Assembly: GCF_001557325.1 (NCBI RefSeq)
Contig: NZ_LSJS01000160.1
Span: 1-55,021 of the forward strand
Source of the DNA: Erythrobacter donghaensis
GTDB lineage: Bacteria; Pseudomonadota; Alphaproteobacteria; Sphingomonadales; Sphingomonadaceae
DNA: 55,021 bases
Reading direction: 5' to 3'
Shown here: positions 41,888 through 49,918 of the stretch, piece by piece
How the letters are laid out: each line of letters begins with the position of its first letter
How positions within the stretch are numbered: the first letter of the stretch is position 1
Translations under genes and position numbers: made by a program
Notes under the pieces: generated by a model
Told to the model about the DNA's origin: nothing
Database searches by the model: none
What the model saw: only the letters and a program-made list of their open reading frames with translations

Positions 41888-42532
41888 CTAGCGCCGCAGC
41901 AGGCCTTCCGCCAGCAAGCGATTGACCCCCGCGGCGACCTCGTCCGGCCCCAGACCCGGCGTGCTGCCCCACACCACGTAGCGCAGGCCGACGAAGACGT
42001 TCATTCCCATCAGCGCCCAGGCCTCGAGCTCGCCGAGGCCATCGCGGAATTCGCCCGAGGCCGTGCCGGCACGCAGGCGGTCGGCGATGCGCGCGGCGAT
42101 GGTCTCGTAATGCTGGCGGTAGCTCGCCGGATCGACGAATTCGGCCTCGTCGATGATGCGGTAGATTTCCTTGTGCTCGGCGGCAAAGCGCAGGAACGCC
42201 GCCAGCGCCGCGCGTTCGATCTCGAGCGCGCCCATGCCTTCGCTCAGCGCCGAGCGCGCGCTGGTGCGCACCTTCTCGCTCATGTCGGCGACCAGCGCGC
42301 GGAACAGCGCGTCCTTGCTGTCGAAATAGGTGTAGAAGCTGCCGAGCGCCATCCCGGCCCGGCGCGTGATCGAGCTTACCGAAGCCTCGTGGAAGCCCTT
42401 CTCGCTGAATTTCTCGGCCGCCGCATCGAGCAGCTTGCGCAGCGTCCGCCGCCCGCGCTCGGTGCGCGGCGTCTTGGCGTCGACCGACGCTTCCTCGGCG
42501 AGCGTCGCCGCAGCTTCGCGAGTGTTGCCCAT
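41888..42532 (-). CDS. TetR family transcriptional regulator
   Basis: A 214-residue repressor. An N-terminal helix-turn-helix of the TetR type is clear at about residues 28-75 (RTLRKLLDAAAEKFSEKGFH, VSSITRRAGMALGSFYTYFDSKDALF). The larger C-terminal ligand domain is not assignable, but the segment FLRFAAEHKEIYRIIDEAEF is common in regulators of fatty-acid or xenobiotic transport genes. The ATG at 42532 has GGAGAGG upstream. It is divergent from the TonB receptor gene by 122 bases, with a TGAAAG-N9-CTTTCA palindrome between them, and cotranscribed with the PKHD hydroxylase. It probably controls both directions. Confidence 0.92.
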   Translation of the reverse strand: MGNTREAAATLAEEASVDAKTPRTERGRRTLRKLLDAAAEKFSEKGFHEASVSSITRRAGMALGSFYTYFDSKDALFRALVADMSEKVRTSARSALSEGMGALEIERAALAAFLRFAAEHKEIYRIIDEAEFVDPASYRQHYETIAARIADRLRAGTASGEFRDGLGELEAWALMGMNVFVGLRYVVWGSTPGLGPDEVAAGVNRLLAEGLLRR

Positions 42533-42590
42533 CTGCCTCTCCCTCGCCGCTTTCGGTAGGCCGCGCAAGGGGCCGCGACAAGTCTAAACA

Positions 42591-42611
42591 TGAAAGGTGG
42601 TTTAACTTTCA
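42591..42611. promoter_or_regulatory. Candidate TetR operator
   Basis: A 21-bp inverted repeat TGAAAG-N9-CTTTCA lies centrally in the divergent region between the TetR gene and the TonB receptor gene. Its size and place are typical of TetR operators. The binding partner is inferred from neighbourhood. Confidence 0.5.
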
Positions 42612-42654
42612 ATAATGATGGCGCCATAAGAGGGCCAGGAGAGGAAACAACCCG

Positions 42655-44997
42655 ATGAACACCAAGCTTTGCACCCGCGCGCTGCTGCTTGCCGGCGCCG
42701 CCGGACTTGCCACCTATGCCGCGCCCGCCATGGCGCAGGACAGCGCCGACGACGTCGTGGCTGCGGCAGAGGAAGCTGCCGCCGATGCGGCTGCCGAAGA
42801 AGAGGGCGTGATCTACGTCACCGCCCGCCGCCGCGAGGAAAAGCTGCTCGACGTTCCGCTGTCGGTCACCGCGATCTCGGGCGACACGCTTGCCAAGCAG
42901 GGGGTGCAGGATATCGTCGCGGTCGCCCAGCAGGTGCCCAACATCACGCTCGAGGTCAGCCGCGGCACCAACACCACGCTCACAGCCTTCATCCGCGGCG
43001 TCGGCCAGCAGGACCCGGTCGCCGGTTTCGAGGCGGGCGTCGGCCTCTATGTCGACGACGTCTACCTCAACCGCCCTCAGGCCGCCGTGCTCGACGTCTA
43101 TGACGTCGAGCGCATCGAAGTGCTGCGCGGGCCGCAGGGCACGCTCTACGGGCGCAACACCATCGGCGGCGCGATCAAGTATGTCACCGCCGACCTGCCC
43201 GACGACCTCAGCGTCAAGGTCCGCGGCACCTATGGCTCCTACAACCAGGCCGACCTGATCGTCACCGCCTCGACCCCGATCGGCGACAGCCTCAAGATCG
43301 GTGCGAGCGGCGCGCGGCTTTCGCGCGGGGGCTTCGGCGACAACCTGACGCTCGGCACCGAGAACTACAACAAGGACGTCTGGGCCGCGCGGGCTACGGT
43401 CGAATTCGAGAGCGGCATCGTCAAGGCGCGGCTTTCGGGCGATTACGTCAAGGACAACTCCGAAGCCCGCCAGGGTCACCGCTTCATCCCCGGCCTCGTC
43501 AGCGGCGCGCCGGTGCTCGACGACGTGTTCGACACCCGCGCGGGGCTCAACATCGTCGAGCAGGAGGTCGAGGCCTATGGCGGTGCATTGAACATCGCGA
43601 TCGAACTCAGCGACACGCTGACCTTCAAGTCGATCACCGGCTACCGCGAGGACGCCTCGACCACCCCGATCGATTTCGACAGCCTTCCCGCGGTCGATCT
43701 CGACGTGCCGGCGATCCACGAGAACGATCAGTTCAGCCAGGAACTCCAGCTGCTCTACGAAGGCGACAAGCTGTCGGGCGTGCTGGGCTTCTACTATCTC
43801 GACGCCAATGCCTTCACCGCCTTCGACGTGGCGCTGTTCACCACGGTGGCTGGCCTCACCGCGCAGACGCTGGGCGATGTCGACACCGAGACCTGGTCGG
43901 TGTTCGGCGACTTCACCTACGACCTCACCGACACGCTCAGCGTCTCGGTCGGGGGGCGCTACACCAACGACAGGCGCACCAGCCTGGTGCTGCGGCGGAC
44001 CTTCCTCGGCGGGTTCTCCAACCTGTTCGGCGGCACCGGCGCGGTGATCGCCACGACCAGCAACTTCACCGGCAGCGAGACCTTCGAGGACTTCAACCCG
44101 CGCGGCTCGATCAGCTGGCGGCCGACGCCCGATCACAACCTCTATTTCACCTATTCGCAAGGCTTCAAGGGCGGCGGCTTCGACCCGCGCGGCCAGACCA
44201 CCGCGTGCCGCAACGCCACCGGCGGCGCGTGCAATGCGGACGAGGTATTCGACTTCCTCGCCTTCGATCCGGAAACGGTCGACAGCTACGAGGTGGGCTG
44301 GAAGGCCTCGCTGCTCGACAATCGCCTCAACATCAGCCTGGCGGGCTTCCTCGGCCAGTACAAGGACGTGCAGATCCCCGGCTCGGTCGGCTTCGACGCC
44401 AATGGCGACGGGGTGAACGAGAGCTTCATCGGGATCACCTCGAACGCTGCCGATGCGGACGTCAACGGGATCGAGTTCGAGGGCAATGCGCTGGTCGGCA
44501 AGGACTTCGCGGGCGAGGGCAGCCGCCTCACGGTCAACTGGTCGCTCGGCATCATCGACGCCAAGTTCAACACCTTCATCGATGCCTTCGGCAATGACGT
44601 CGCCGACCAGCGGGTGTTCCAGAACACCCCCGACATCACCGCGCACATGGGCTTCGACCTGGGCCTGCCGCTCGCCGGCGGGATCGTCGACTTCATCGGC
44701 CTCGCCTCGCTGCGCTCGGACGCGAGCCAGTTCGAGGTGCCCAACCCCTTCCTCGACCAGGACGGCTTCGTGCTGGTCGATGCGAGCATCGTCTACACCT
44801 CGGACGACGGGCGCTATTCGCTCGGTGTCCACGGCAAGAACCTGTTCGACAAGGAATATATCGTCGCAGGCTACAACTTCGTGGCCGGAGGCGTGGGCGG
44901 TGCGCCGTTCATCCCGACCCTCGGGCGCGAAGGCACGCTGACCGGCTTCTACGGCGACCCGCGCCGGGTGTTCGTCACCGCGCAGGTCAACTTCTGA
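42655..44997 (+). CDS. TonB-dependent outer membrane receptor
   Basis: A 780-residue outer-membrane transporter. The signal peptide (MNTKLCTRALLLAGAAGLATYAAPAMAQ) is followed by an acidic Ala/Glu linker and a TonB-box-like VIYVTARRREEKLLDVPLSV. The plug domain has VPNITLEVSRGTNTTLTAFI and VERIEVLRGPQGTLYGRNT, the family hallmarks. The C-terminal barrel ends in RRVFVTAQVNF with a terminal phenylalanine needed for assembly. The ligand is unknown: the neighbouring PKHD hydroxylase hints at a siderophore, whereas a TetR-controlled receptor of this subclass in sphingomonads often takes organic substrates. GGAGAGG precedes the ATG. A terminator follows at 45011. Confidence 0.96.
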   Translation: MNTKLCTRALLLAGAAGLATYAAPAMAQDSADDVVAAAEEAAADAAAEEEGVIYVTARRREEKLLDVPLSVTAISGDTLAKQGVQDIVAVAQQVPNITLEVSRGTNTTLTAFIRGVGQQDPVAGFEAGVGLYVDDVYLNRPQAAVLDVYDVERIEVLRGPQGTLYGRNTIGGAIKYVTADLPDDLSVKVRGTYGSYNQADLIVTASTPIGDSLKIGASGARLSRGGFGDNLTLGTENYNKDVWAARATVEFESGIVKARLSGDYVKDNSEARQGHRFIPGLVSGAPVLDDVFDTRAGLNIVEQEVEAYGGALNIAIELSDTLTFKSITGYREDASTTPIDFDSLPAVDLDVPAIHENDQFSQELQLLYEGDKLSGVLGFYYLDANAFTAFDVALFTTVAGLTAQTLGDVDTETWSVFGDFTYDLTDTLSVSVGGRYTNDRRTSLVLRRTFLGGFSNLFGGTGAVIATTSNFTGSETFEDFNPRGSISWRPTPDHNLYFTYSQGFKGGGFDPRGQTTACRNATGGACNADEVFDFLAFDPETVDSYEVGWKASLLDNRLNISLAGFLGQYKDVQIPGSVGFDANGDGVNESFIGITSNAADADVNGIEFEGNALVGKDFAGEGSRLTVNWSLGIIDAKFNTFIDAFGNDVADQRVFQNTPDITAHMGFDLGLPLAGGIVDFIGLASLRSDASQFEVPNPFLDQDGFVLVDASIVYTSDDGRYSLGVHGKNLFDKEYIVAGYNFVAGGVGGAPFIPTLGREGTLTGFYGDPRRVFVTAQVNF

Positions 44998-45010
44998 CGT
45001 CGATCTCCCC

Positions 45011-45050
45011 GAGGGGCGGCGGCCTCTGACCATCCACCGCCGCCCCTTCT
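45011..45050. terminator. Intrinsic terminator after the TonB receptor gene
   Basis: GGGGCGGCGG and CCGCCGCCCC form a perfect 10-bp stem with a 14-base loop, followed by TTCT. It lies between the convergent ends of the receptor gene and the small membrane protein gene and can serve both. Confidence 0.75.
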
Positions 45051-45060
45051 CCGGGGACCG

Positions 45061-45342
45061 TCAGTCGGGGGTCTGCACCGTCGACGGGCTCGGCGTCGGG
45101 GCAGGCAGCGCGGGGGAGAGCGTGCCGCTCAAGCGGTCGGCGCTGCCCTGCTGCGGCTGCTTGTCGTACCAGCGCTTGGCGAAATAGCCGCCCACGCCGA
45201 GCATCACCATCGTCGGCAGGCTCATGCGCGCAAGCACGAAGGGCACCGCCGCGCCCAGCGCCGCGCCGGTCGCGCCGCCCATGGCGGGCGAGTTCTTGGC
45301 AAGCTTGGCGCCGATCGCGGCGCCGATGATCTTCCTGAGCAT
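45061..45342 (-). CDS. Small glycine-rich membrane protein
   Basis: A 93-residue protein of unknown function. The first 60 residues are Gly/Ala-rich and hydrophobic (IIGAAIGAKLAKNSPAMGGA, then LGAAVPFVLARM and LPTMVMLGVGGYFAKRW), suggesting two membrane-embedded or membrane-touching helices with GxxxG packing. The last 30 residues are Pro/Ser/Thr-rich. The ATG at 45342 has AAGGAG nine bases upstream, which supports real translation. It is divergent from serS, 136 bases away. I do not recognise the family. Confidence 0.75.
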   Translation of the reverse strand: MLRKIIGAAIGAKLAKNSPAMGGATGAALGAAVPFVLARMSLPTMVMLGVGGYFAKRWYDKQPQQGSADRLSGTLSPALPAPTPSPSTVQTPD

Positions 45343-45478
45343 GATGTGTTTCTCCTTGCCGTGACTTACCGGCGCGCGGCCGCACGGGTTCCCCGGCAGA
45401 TCGCAGCCACAGTGCAGCCTGCCGAGCCGCCCCAACCCCCCTTTCCTTGGGGAGCCCGAGCGGGCATAGGCGCGCTCC

Positions 45479-46759
45479 ATGCACGACATTCGCCTGATCC
45501 GAGAGAATCCCGAAGCATTCGACGCAGGGCTCGCCCGCCGCGGATTGCCCGCGCAGGCCGCTGACCTGATCGCCCTCGACGAGGCGCGCCGCGCCGCGGT
45601 GACGGAGGTGCAGGTCGCACAGAGCCGCCGCAACGAGGCGAGCAAGCTGATCGGCGCGGCAATGGCCAAGGGCGACAAGGACGGGGCCGAAGCAATCAAG
45701 GCCGAAGTCGCCGCGCTCAAGGACGCGATGCCCGCGATGGAAGCGCGCGCCGAGGAGCTGGCGGGCCAGTTGAAGGTCGCGCTCGAGATCATCCCCAACC
45801 TCCCCGGCGCCGATGTGCCCGACGGCGAGAGCGAGGAAGACAACCGGGTCGAAAGCGAATGGGGCGAGAAGCGCGCCTTCGACTTCGAGCCCCGCGAACA
45901 CGCCGACATCGCCCCCGCGCTCGGCATGGATTTCGAGACCGGCGCAAGGCTCTCGGGCGCGCGCTTCACCTTCCTGCGGGGCGGCATGGCACGGCTGCAC
46001 AGGGCGCTCGGCCAGTTCATGCTCGACGTGCAGACCGGCGAGCACGGCTATGCCGAGTGCAACCCGCCGGTGCTGGTGGGCGACGATGCCATGTATGGCA
46101 CCGACAAGCTGCCCAAGTTCGCCGAGGACAGCTTCAACACCACCAACGGGCGCTGGCTCATCCCCACCAGCGAAGTCTCCCTCACCGCCAGCGTCATGGG
46201 CGAGCTGCTCGACGAGGCCGCCCTCCCCTTGCGCCTCACCGCGCTCACCCTGTGCTTCCGCTCCGAGGCCGGGGCGGCGGGGCGTGACACCCGCGGGTTC
46301 ATCCGCCAGCACCAGTTCGAGAAATGCGAGCTGGTGAGCATCGTGAAGCCGGAAGACTCCGAAGCAGAACACCAGCGCATGACCCGCGCGGCGGAGACCA
46401 TCCTCGAACGCCTCGCCCTCCCCTACCGCAAGCTGCTGCTGTGCACCGGCGACATGGGTTTTGGCGCACGGAAAACCTACGATCTGGAGGTCTGGCTCCC
46501 CGGCCAGGGCGCCTATCGCGAGATCAGCTCGTGCTCGAACACTGGCGACTTCCAGGCCCGCCGCATGAACACCCGCTACCGTGTAGCAGGCGAGAAACGC
46601 ACCGAGTTCGTCCACACCCTCAACGGCTCCGGCCTCGCGGTCGGTCGCACGCTGGTGGCTGTGATCGAGAACTACCAGAACGGAGACGGCAGCGTCACCG
46701 TGCCCGACGCATTGCTGCCCTACATGGGCGGCATTACCCGATTGGAACCTGCCCAATAA
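45479..46759 (+). CDS. serS: Seryl-tRNA synthetase
   Basis: Charges tRNA-Ser. The 426 residues start [22 protein letters not shown], the typical N-terminus of the coiled-coil arm that touches the tRNA long variable arm. The class II core shows motif 2 ([21 protein letters not shown]) and motif 3 ([19 protein letters not shown]), with TSEVSLT and [15 protein letters not shown] as serine-specific segments. The tail ends in [12 protein letters not shown]. The stop overlaps the surE ATG in TAATG, so the two are translated together. Confidence 0.97.
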   Translation: MHDIRLIRENPEAFDAGLARRGLPAQAADLIALDEARRAAVTEVQVAQSRRNEASKLIGAAMAKGDKDGAEAIKAEVAALKDAMPAMEARAEELAGQLKVALEIIPNLPGADVPDGESEEDNRVESEWGEKRAFDFEPREHADIAPALGMDFETGARLSGARFTFLRGGMARLHRALGQFMLDVQTGEHGYAECNPPVLVGDDAMYGTDKLPKFAEDSFNTTNGRWLIPTSEVSLTASVMGELLDEAALPLRLTALTLCFRSEAGAAGRDTRGFIRQHQFEKCELVSIVKPEDSEAEHQRMTRAAETILERLALPYRKLLLCTGDMGFGARKTYDLEVWLPGQGAYREISSCSNTGDFQARRMNTRYRVAGEKRTEFVHTLNGSGLAVGRTLVAVIENYQNGDGSVTVPDALLPYMGGITRLEPAQ

Positions 46760-47523
46760 TGCGCATTCTCCTCACCAATGACGACGGCATCCACGCCCCC
46801 GGCCTCAAGGTGCTGGAGGAAATCGCGCGCCAGTTCTCGGATGACATCTGGATCTGCGCCCCATCGGAGGAGCAATCGGGCGCGGGCCACTCGCTGACCC
46901 TCACCCGCCCGGTCAGGCTCCAGAAGCACGGCGAGCGGCGCTTTGCCGTCACCGGCACCCCGACCGACAGCGTGATGATGGCACTGCGCACGGTCATGCC
47001 CGATGCGCCCGACATCATCCTCTCGGGCGTCAACCGCGGCGCGAACCTCGCCGACGACATCACCTATTCGGGCACGGTCTCGGCCGCGATCGAGGGCGCG
47101 CTCGCGGGCATCCGTGCCATCGCCTTCAGCCAGGTCTACGCCCGCGAAGGCATGGGCGACGAGGTTCCCTTCGGCGCGGCGCGCGAATGGGGGCCGAAGG
47201 TGCTCGCGAAGCTGATCGACGCGCCGATGGCCGAGCGCACGCTGATCAACGTCAACTTCCCCGCGCTTCCTCCCGAGGCCGTGAAGGGCATCCGCGTCGC
47301 GCGGCAGGGCTTCCACGACTATTCGCGCGGCACCATCGTCGAAGGCCGCGATCCGCGCGGCTACCGCTATTTCTGGTTCGGGCTCGACCAGATCGAACAC
47401 ACGCTGGACCACGGCACCGACCTCGAGGCGATCGAGGAAGGCTATGTCGCCGTCACCCCGCTCCAGCTCGATCTCACCCACTATTCGACCATCGGCATCC
47501 TCGCCGAACGGTTCGCGGACTGA
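46759..47523 (+). CDS. surE: 5'/3'-nucleotidase SurE
   Basis: A survival-protein nucleotidase that removes phosphate from nucleoside monophosphates. The 254 residues start [16 protein letters not shown] with the metal-binding DD, followed by CAPSEEQSGAGHSLTLTRP, GTPTDSVMMAL and LSGVNRGANLADDITYSGTVSAA, all SurE signatures. The C-terminal region has DYSRGTIVEGRDPRGYRYFW. It overlaps serS by one base on one side and the channel gene by one base on the other (TGATG), forming a three-gene coupled operon. The usual companion pcm gene is not present next to it. Confidence 0.96.
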   Translation: MRILLTNDDGIHAPGLKVLEEIARQFSDDIWICAPSEEQSGAGHSLTLTRPVRLQKHGERRFAVTGTPTDSVMMALRTVMPDAPDIILSGVNRGANLADDITYSGTVSAAIEGALAGIRAIAFSQVYAREGMGDEVPFGAAREWGPKVLAKLIDAPMAERTLINVNFPALPPEAVKGIRVARQGFHDYSRGTIVEGRDPRGYRYFWFGLDQIEHTLDHGTDLEAIEEGYVAVTPLQLDLTHYSTIGILAERFAD

Positions 47524-48605
47524 TGGCCGCGCGGCCCGAACCCTCGGCGAGCCGCAACCCGTTCAAGCGCAAGGCCCTGCTCGCCGACCAGTTCCGCCCG
47601 CTGCGGCGACAGGTCAAGCTGCCCGTGTGGGGCGATCTCGGCCTGCGCATGGGCGCCGCCTTCGGCCTGATCGGTCTGGTTATCGCGATCCACTGGTGGG
47701 ACCGCGACGGGCTGGTCGACAATGTCGACGGGAGCATCAGCTTTCTCGACGTCGTCTATTTCACCATGATCAGCATCACCACCACCGGCTTCGGCGACAT
47801 CGCCCCGGTCTCGGACCGCGCGCGGCTGATCGAGGCGGTGATCGTCACGCCCGTCCGCATCGCCGTGCTGTTCATCTTCGTGGGCGCGGCCTACGATTTC
47901 GTCATCAAGCGCAGCTGGGAGAAGTTTCGCATGGCTCGCATCCAGGAACAGCTGACGGGCCATGTCGTGGTCCTGGGCTACGGCGTCTCCGGCTCGCAGA
48001 GCGTGGGCGAACTGATCGAGCGGGGGGTCGATCCGCGCTGCATCGTGGTGATCGACCCGTCCGAAGATCGCCTCGCCGAGGCCGAAAAGCTCGGGGTCAA
48101 CGTGATGGCCGCCGATGCCACCCGCGACGAGAACCTCAAAGCGGTGCGCATCGCCGAGGCGCAGAGCGTGCTGGTGAGCGCCGGGCGCGACGACACCTCG
48201 ATCCTGATCGTGCTCACGGTGCGCCACCTTGCCCCCAAGGTCCCCATCAGCGTGGTGGTGCGCGCCGACGACAACGAGCTGCTGGCGCGGCAGGCAGGCG
48301 CGAACAATGTCATCAACCCGGTGCGCTTCACCGGGCTGCTGCTGGCCGGCAGCGTCAAGGGCGCGCACATCGCTGACTACCTCGCCGACCTCGCCAGCGT
48401 CGGCGGCCGGGTGCAGCTGGTCGAACGGGTGGTGAGCGCCGAGGAATGCGGCAAGTCCATCTCCGAGCTCAAAAGCGGCGGCAAGGGCCTGCGCGTTTAC
48501 CGGGGCGGCCGCCCGATCGGCTTCTGGGAGGAGGAGTGCCAGATGCTCCAGCCGGGGGATGTGGTGGTCGAGATCGTGCCGACTGCGGCGCACGAGGCGG
48601 GATAG
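47523..48605 (+). CDS. Two-helix K+ channel-type protein with TrkA-N (RCK) domain
   Basis: A 360-residue Kch/MthK-like cation channel subunit. Two membrane helices (about 44-57 and 104-128) flank a pore loop with the selectivity-filter-like TTTGFGD (residues 86-92). A TrkA-N Rossmann domain follows from about 145 (VVVLGYGVSGSQSVGEL, with GxGxxG-like GYGVSG), and a C-terminal TrkA-C-like part ends the protein (FWEEECQMLQPGDVVVEIV). GFGD instead of GYGD is found in several bacterial potassium channels. It is the last gene of the serS-surE cluster, joined by TGATG overlap. The N-terminal 40 residues are basic. Confidence 0.9.
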   Translation: MAARPEPSASRNPFKRKALLADQFRPLRRQVKLPVWGDLGLRMGAAFGLIGLVIAIHWWDRDGLVDNVDGSISFLDVVYFTMISITTTGFGDIAPVSDRARLIEAVIVTPVRIAVLFIFVGAAYDFVIKRSWEKFRMARIQEQLTGHVVVLGYGVSGSQSVGELIERGVDPRCIVVIDPSEDRLAEAEKLGVNVMAADATRDENLKAVRIAEAQSVLVSAGRDDTSILIVLTVRHLAPKVPISVVVRADDNELLARQAGANNVINPVRFTGLLLAGSVKGAHIADYLADLASVGGRVQLVERVVSAEECGKSISELKSGGKGLRVYRGGRPIGFWEEECQMLQPGDVVVEIVPTAAHEAG

Positions 48606-48628
48606 GCCTGCAAGCGAAGCCGTCGGGA

Positions 48629-48852
48629 AGCGGACAAAGCGGACAAAGCGGACAAAGCGGACACCCTGTCCGCATTGCGATATTGGAATATCTGTAGCAT
48701 TTACATTACCTTGCGACCAGTTGCGCCGAGCGGACGGACAGGGGAACGGGGCCTTGTTTCACGCCCGGCATAGCGAAACGGCCTCGCAGGCCGGACATAA
48801 CAATGGGAAAGAGCCGATCGGATTGTAGCGGCTCCCGGAGGTGTAGGAAAAT
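48629..48852 (+). repeat. GCGGAC-type structured non-coding element, copy 1
   Basis: It starts 24 bases after the channel-gene stop with three exact tandem GCGGACAAA units (48630-48656) and a fourth variant GCGGACACC. CCCTGTCCGC (48664-48673) can pair with GCGGACGGACAGGGG (48730-48744) across a loop of about 56 bases. Downstream blocks are GGGGCCT, CAATGGGAAAGAGC and TGTAGGAAAATG. The second copy at 52957-53166 shares all blocks in the same order while the loop differs. No coding frame explains it. The rest of the gap up to 48945 holds nothing I recognise except a CTAAGGGATGGTTAAC sequence near 48925. Confidence 0.75.
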
Positions 48853-48945
48853 GTCGGCTATCGGTGGCATTCTGCCGAAACCTGCCGTTCGGCAATCGAC
48901 CCCTTTGCGGTCGCGGAGCGCGGTCTAAGGGATGGTTAACCTTTC

Positions 48946-49419
48946 CTACGCATTTGCGCGTGCATGAACCTCCCGTGCCGCTGAGAGGGTGAAGCGCACC
49001 TTGAACGTGTCCAAGGCGCCAGCCCGTCGGTAGAAGGCGATGGCCCGCTCATTCCACGCTGGGGTCTGCCATTCCACCCGATCGATCCCGCTGGCGAGGG
49101 CGAAATCAACAGCTGCGCCCAGTAACATTGCACCTAGCCCTAGCCCGCGGCTTTCCTCGCGCACGAACAGGCAGTCAAGATGCGCCCAAGGCCTGGCACG
49201 CCACAGACCAAAGTCAAATGTGATTGCAGCGTAGCCAAGCACTTCCTCGTCTCGCGTGGCCACGAGGATCGCCACCGGCGGCACTTCGCTCGCGAGGATC
49301 GACAGGAGTTCAAGATGGGTGATCGTCGCCACGCCGCGCTCGAACCGGGCGTGCTCGGCGATCAGGGTGAGAAGAACGCTGCAGTCCTGCGGGACGGCAG
49401 GGCGGATGGCGACGTTCAC
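48946..49419 (-). CDS. GNAT family N-acetyltransferase
   Basis: A 157-residue acetyltransferase of the GCN5-related family. Motif A for acetyl-CoA binding is visible as LFVREESRGLGLGAMLLGAA (R/Q-x-x-G-x-G/A type) near residue 85-105, and the end has the motif B-type WNERAIAFYRRAGA. The early part (AIRPAVPQDCSVLLTLIAEH) is standard. The closest pattern is the diamine or aminoalkylphosphonic type (LDCLFV...), but the substrate is unknown. The start is GTG at 49419 with AAGGA upstream. It follows the rhodanese gene by five bases, so the two are one transcript. Confidence 0.9.
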   Translation of the reverse strand: MNVAIRPAVPQDCSVLLTLIAEHARFERGVATITHLELLSILASEVPPVAILVATRDEEVLGYAAITFDFGLWRARPWAHLDCLFVREESRGLGLGAMLLGAAVDFALASGIDRVEWQTPAWNERAIAFYRRAGALDTFKVRFTLSAAREVHARANA

Positions 49420-49424
49420 CGCGC

Positions 49425-49820
49425 CTATCCTTCCACTGCCAGATCAAAGCCCTCGTCGATCCAGCCCGTGATGCCGCCGATCATGATCTTAACCGGTCGC
49501 CCTAGCTCTGCCAGCCGCAGCGCACCGCGCGCCGCGCCGTTACAGTGCGGACCGGCGCAATAGGTGACGAACAGGGTATCCGCAGGCCATTGGGCCATCT
49601 TCGAGCCGATGATCTTGCCGTGCGGTAGGCTTATCGCGCCGGGCACGTGGCCCTTGGCAAACATTGCGGGGCTGCGCACGTCGAGCAGCACGAAATCGGC
49701 ACCTCTGCCGAGCGTCTCGTGAACGTCCCAACAATCGGTCTCAAAAGCGAATTGCGCGGCAAAATGTTGTCTGGCGGCCTCGCTGGAGGCGGGAGGAACG
49801 GCGGTAACTGCAGAATTCAT
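49425..49820 (-). CDS. Rhodanese-like sulfurtransferase domain protein
   Basis: A single-domain rhodanese of 131 residues. The domain contains FVLLDVRSPAMFAKGHVPGA and ISLPHGKI. The active-site loop has C88 in YCAGPHCNGA, and a second cysteine three or four residues on. It may transfer sulfur or act in redox or toxic-oxyanion handling. The ATG at 49820 is followed by a 20-residue N-terminal part without leader. It is divergent from the FtrA-type regulator by 87 bases and cotranscribed with the GNAT gene. A pair of rhodanese and FtrA-type regulator is common in Proteobacteria, so the regulator probably controls it. Confidence 0.9.
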   Translation of the reverse strand: MNSAVTAVPPASSEAARQHFAAQFAFETDCWDVHETLGRGADFVLLDVRSPAMFAKGHVPGAISLPHGKIIGSKMAQWPADTLFVTYCAGPHCNGAARGALRLAELGRPVKIMIGGITGWIDEGFDLAVEG

Positions 49821-49873
49821 GGCGGTTCTCCTTGGTTGTGCCGCCGCTGGATTGGCGGCACGCGAGCACGCTT

Positions 49874-49918
49874 GCAATTGGCGTAAACGGCAATATGCGT
49901 AAGGATCATGCCAATTGC
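49874..49918. promoter_or_regulatory. Candidate operator between rhodanese and ftrA-type genes
   Basis: GCAATTGGC at 49874-49882 and GCCAATTGC at 49910-49918 are a perfect 9-bp inverted repeat with a 27-base spacer. The right half overlaps the first codons of the regulator gene. Position suits autoregulation and control of the divergent rhodanese gene. Confidence 0.4.

Noticed and set aside
42376..45033. An 885-codon open frame on the minus strand across the TonB receptor gene
   Set aside because: It is antisense to an unmistakable TonB receptor, shows no domain and a composition of Gly/Arg/Glu/Val shadow type. High GC leaves few stops in this frame.
48630..48662. Tandem GCGGACAAA units as a CRISPR array or phase-variable repeat
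   Set aside because: Units are 9 bases with no spacers and lie outside any gene, so neither a CRISPR array nor a coding repeat.
48755..48770. TTGTTTCACGCCCGGC as a second parS site
   Set aside because: Only the left half matches; the right half lacks GTGAAACA.
48925..48940. CTAAGGGATGGTTAAC as a CtrA box
   Set aside because: It resembles TTAA-N7-TTAA with one mismatch on the minus strand, but no gene starts downstream in that direction.
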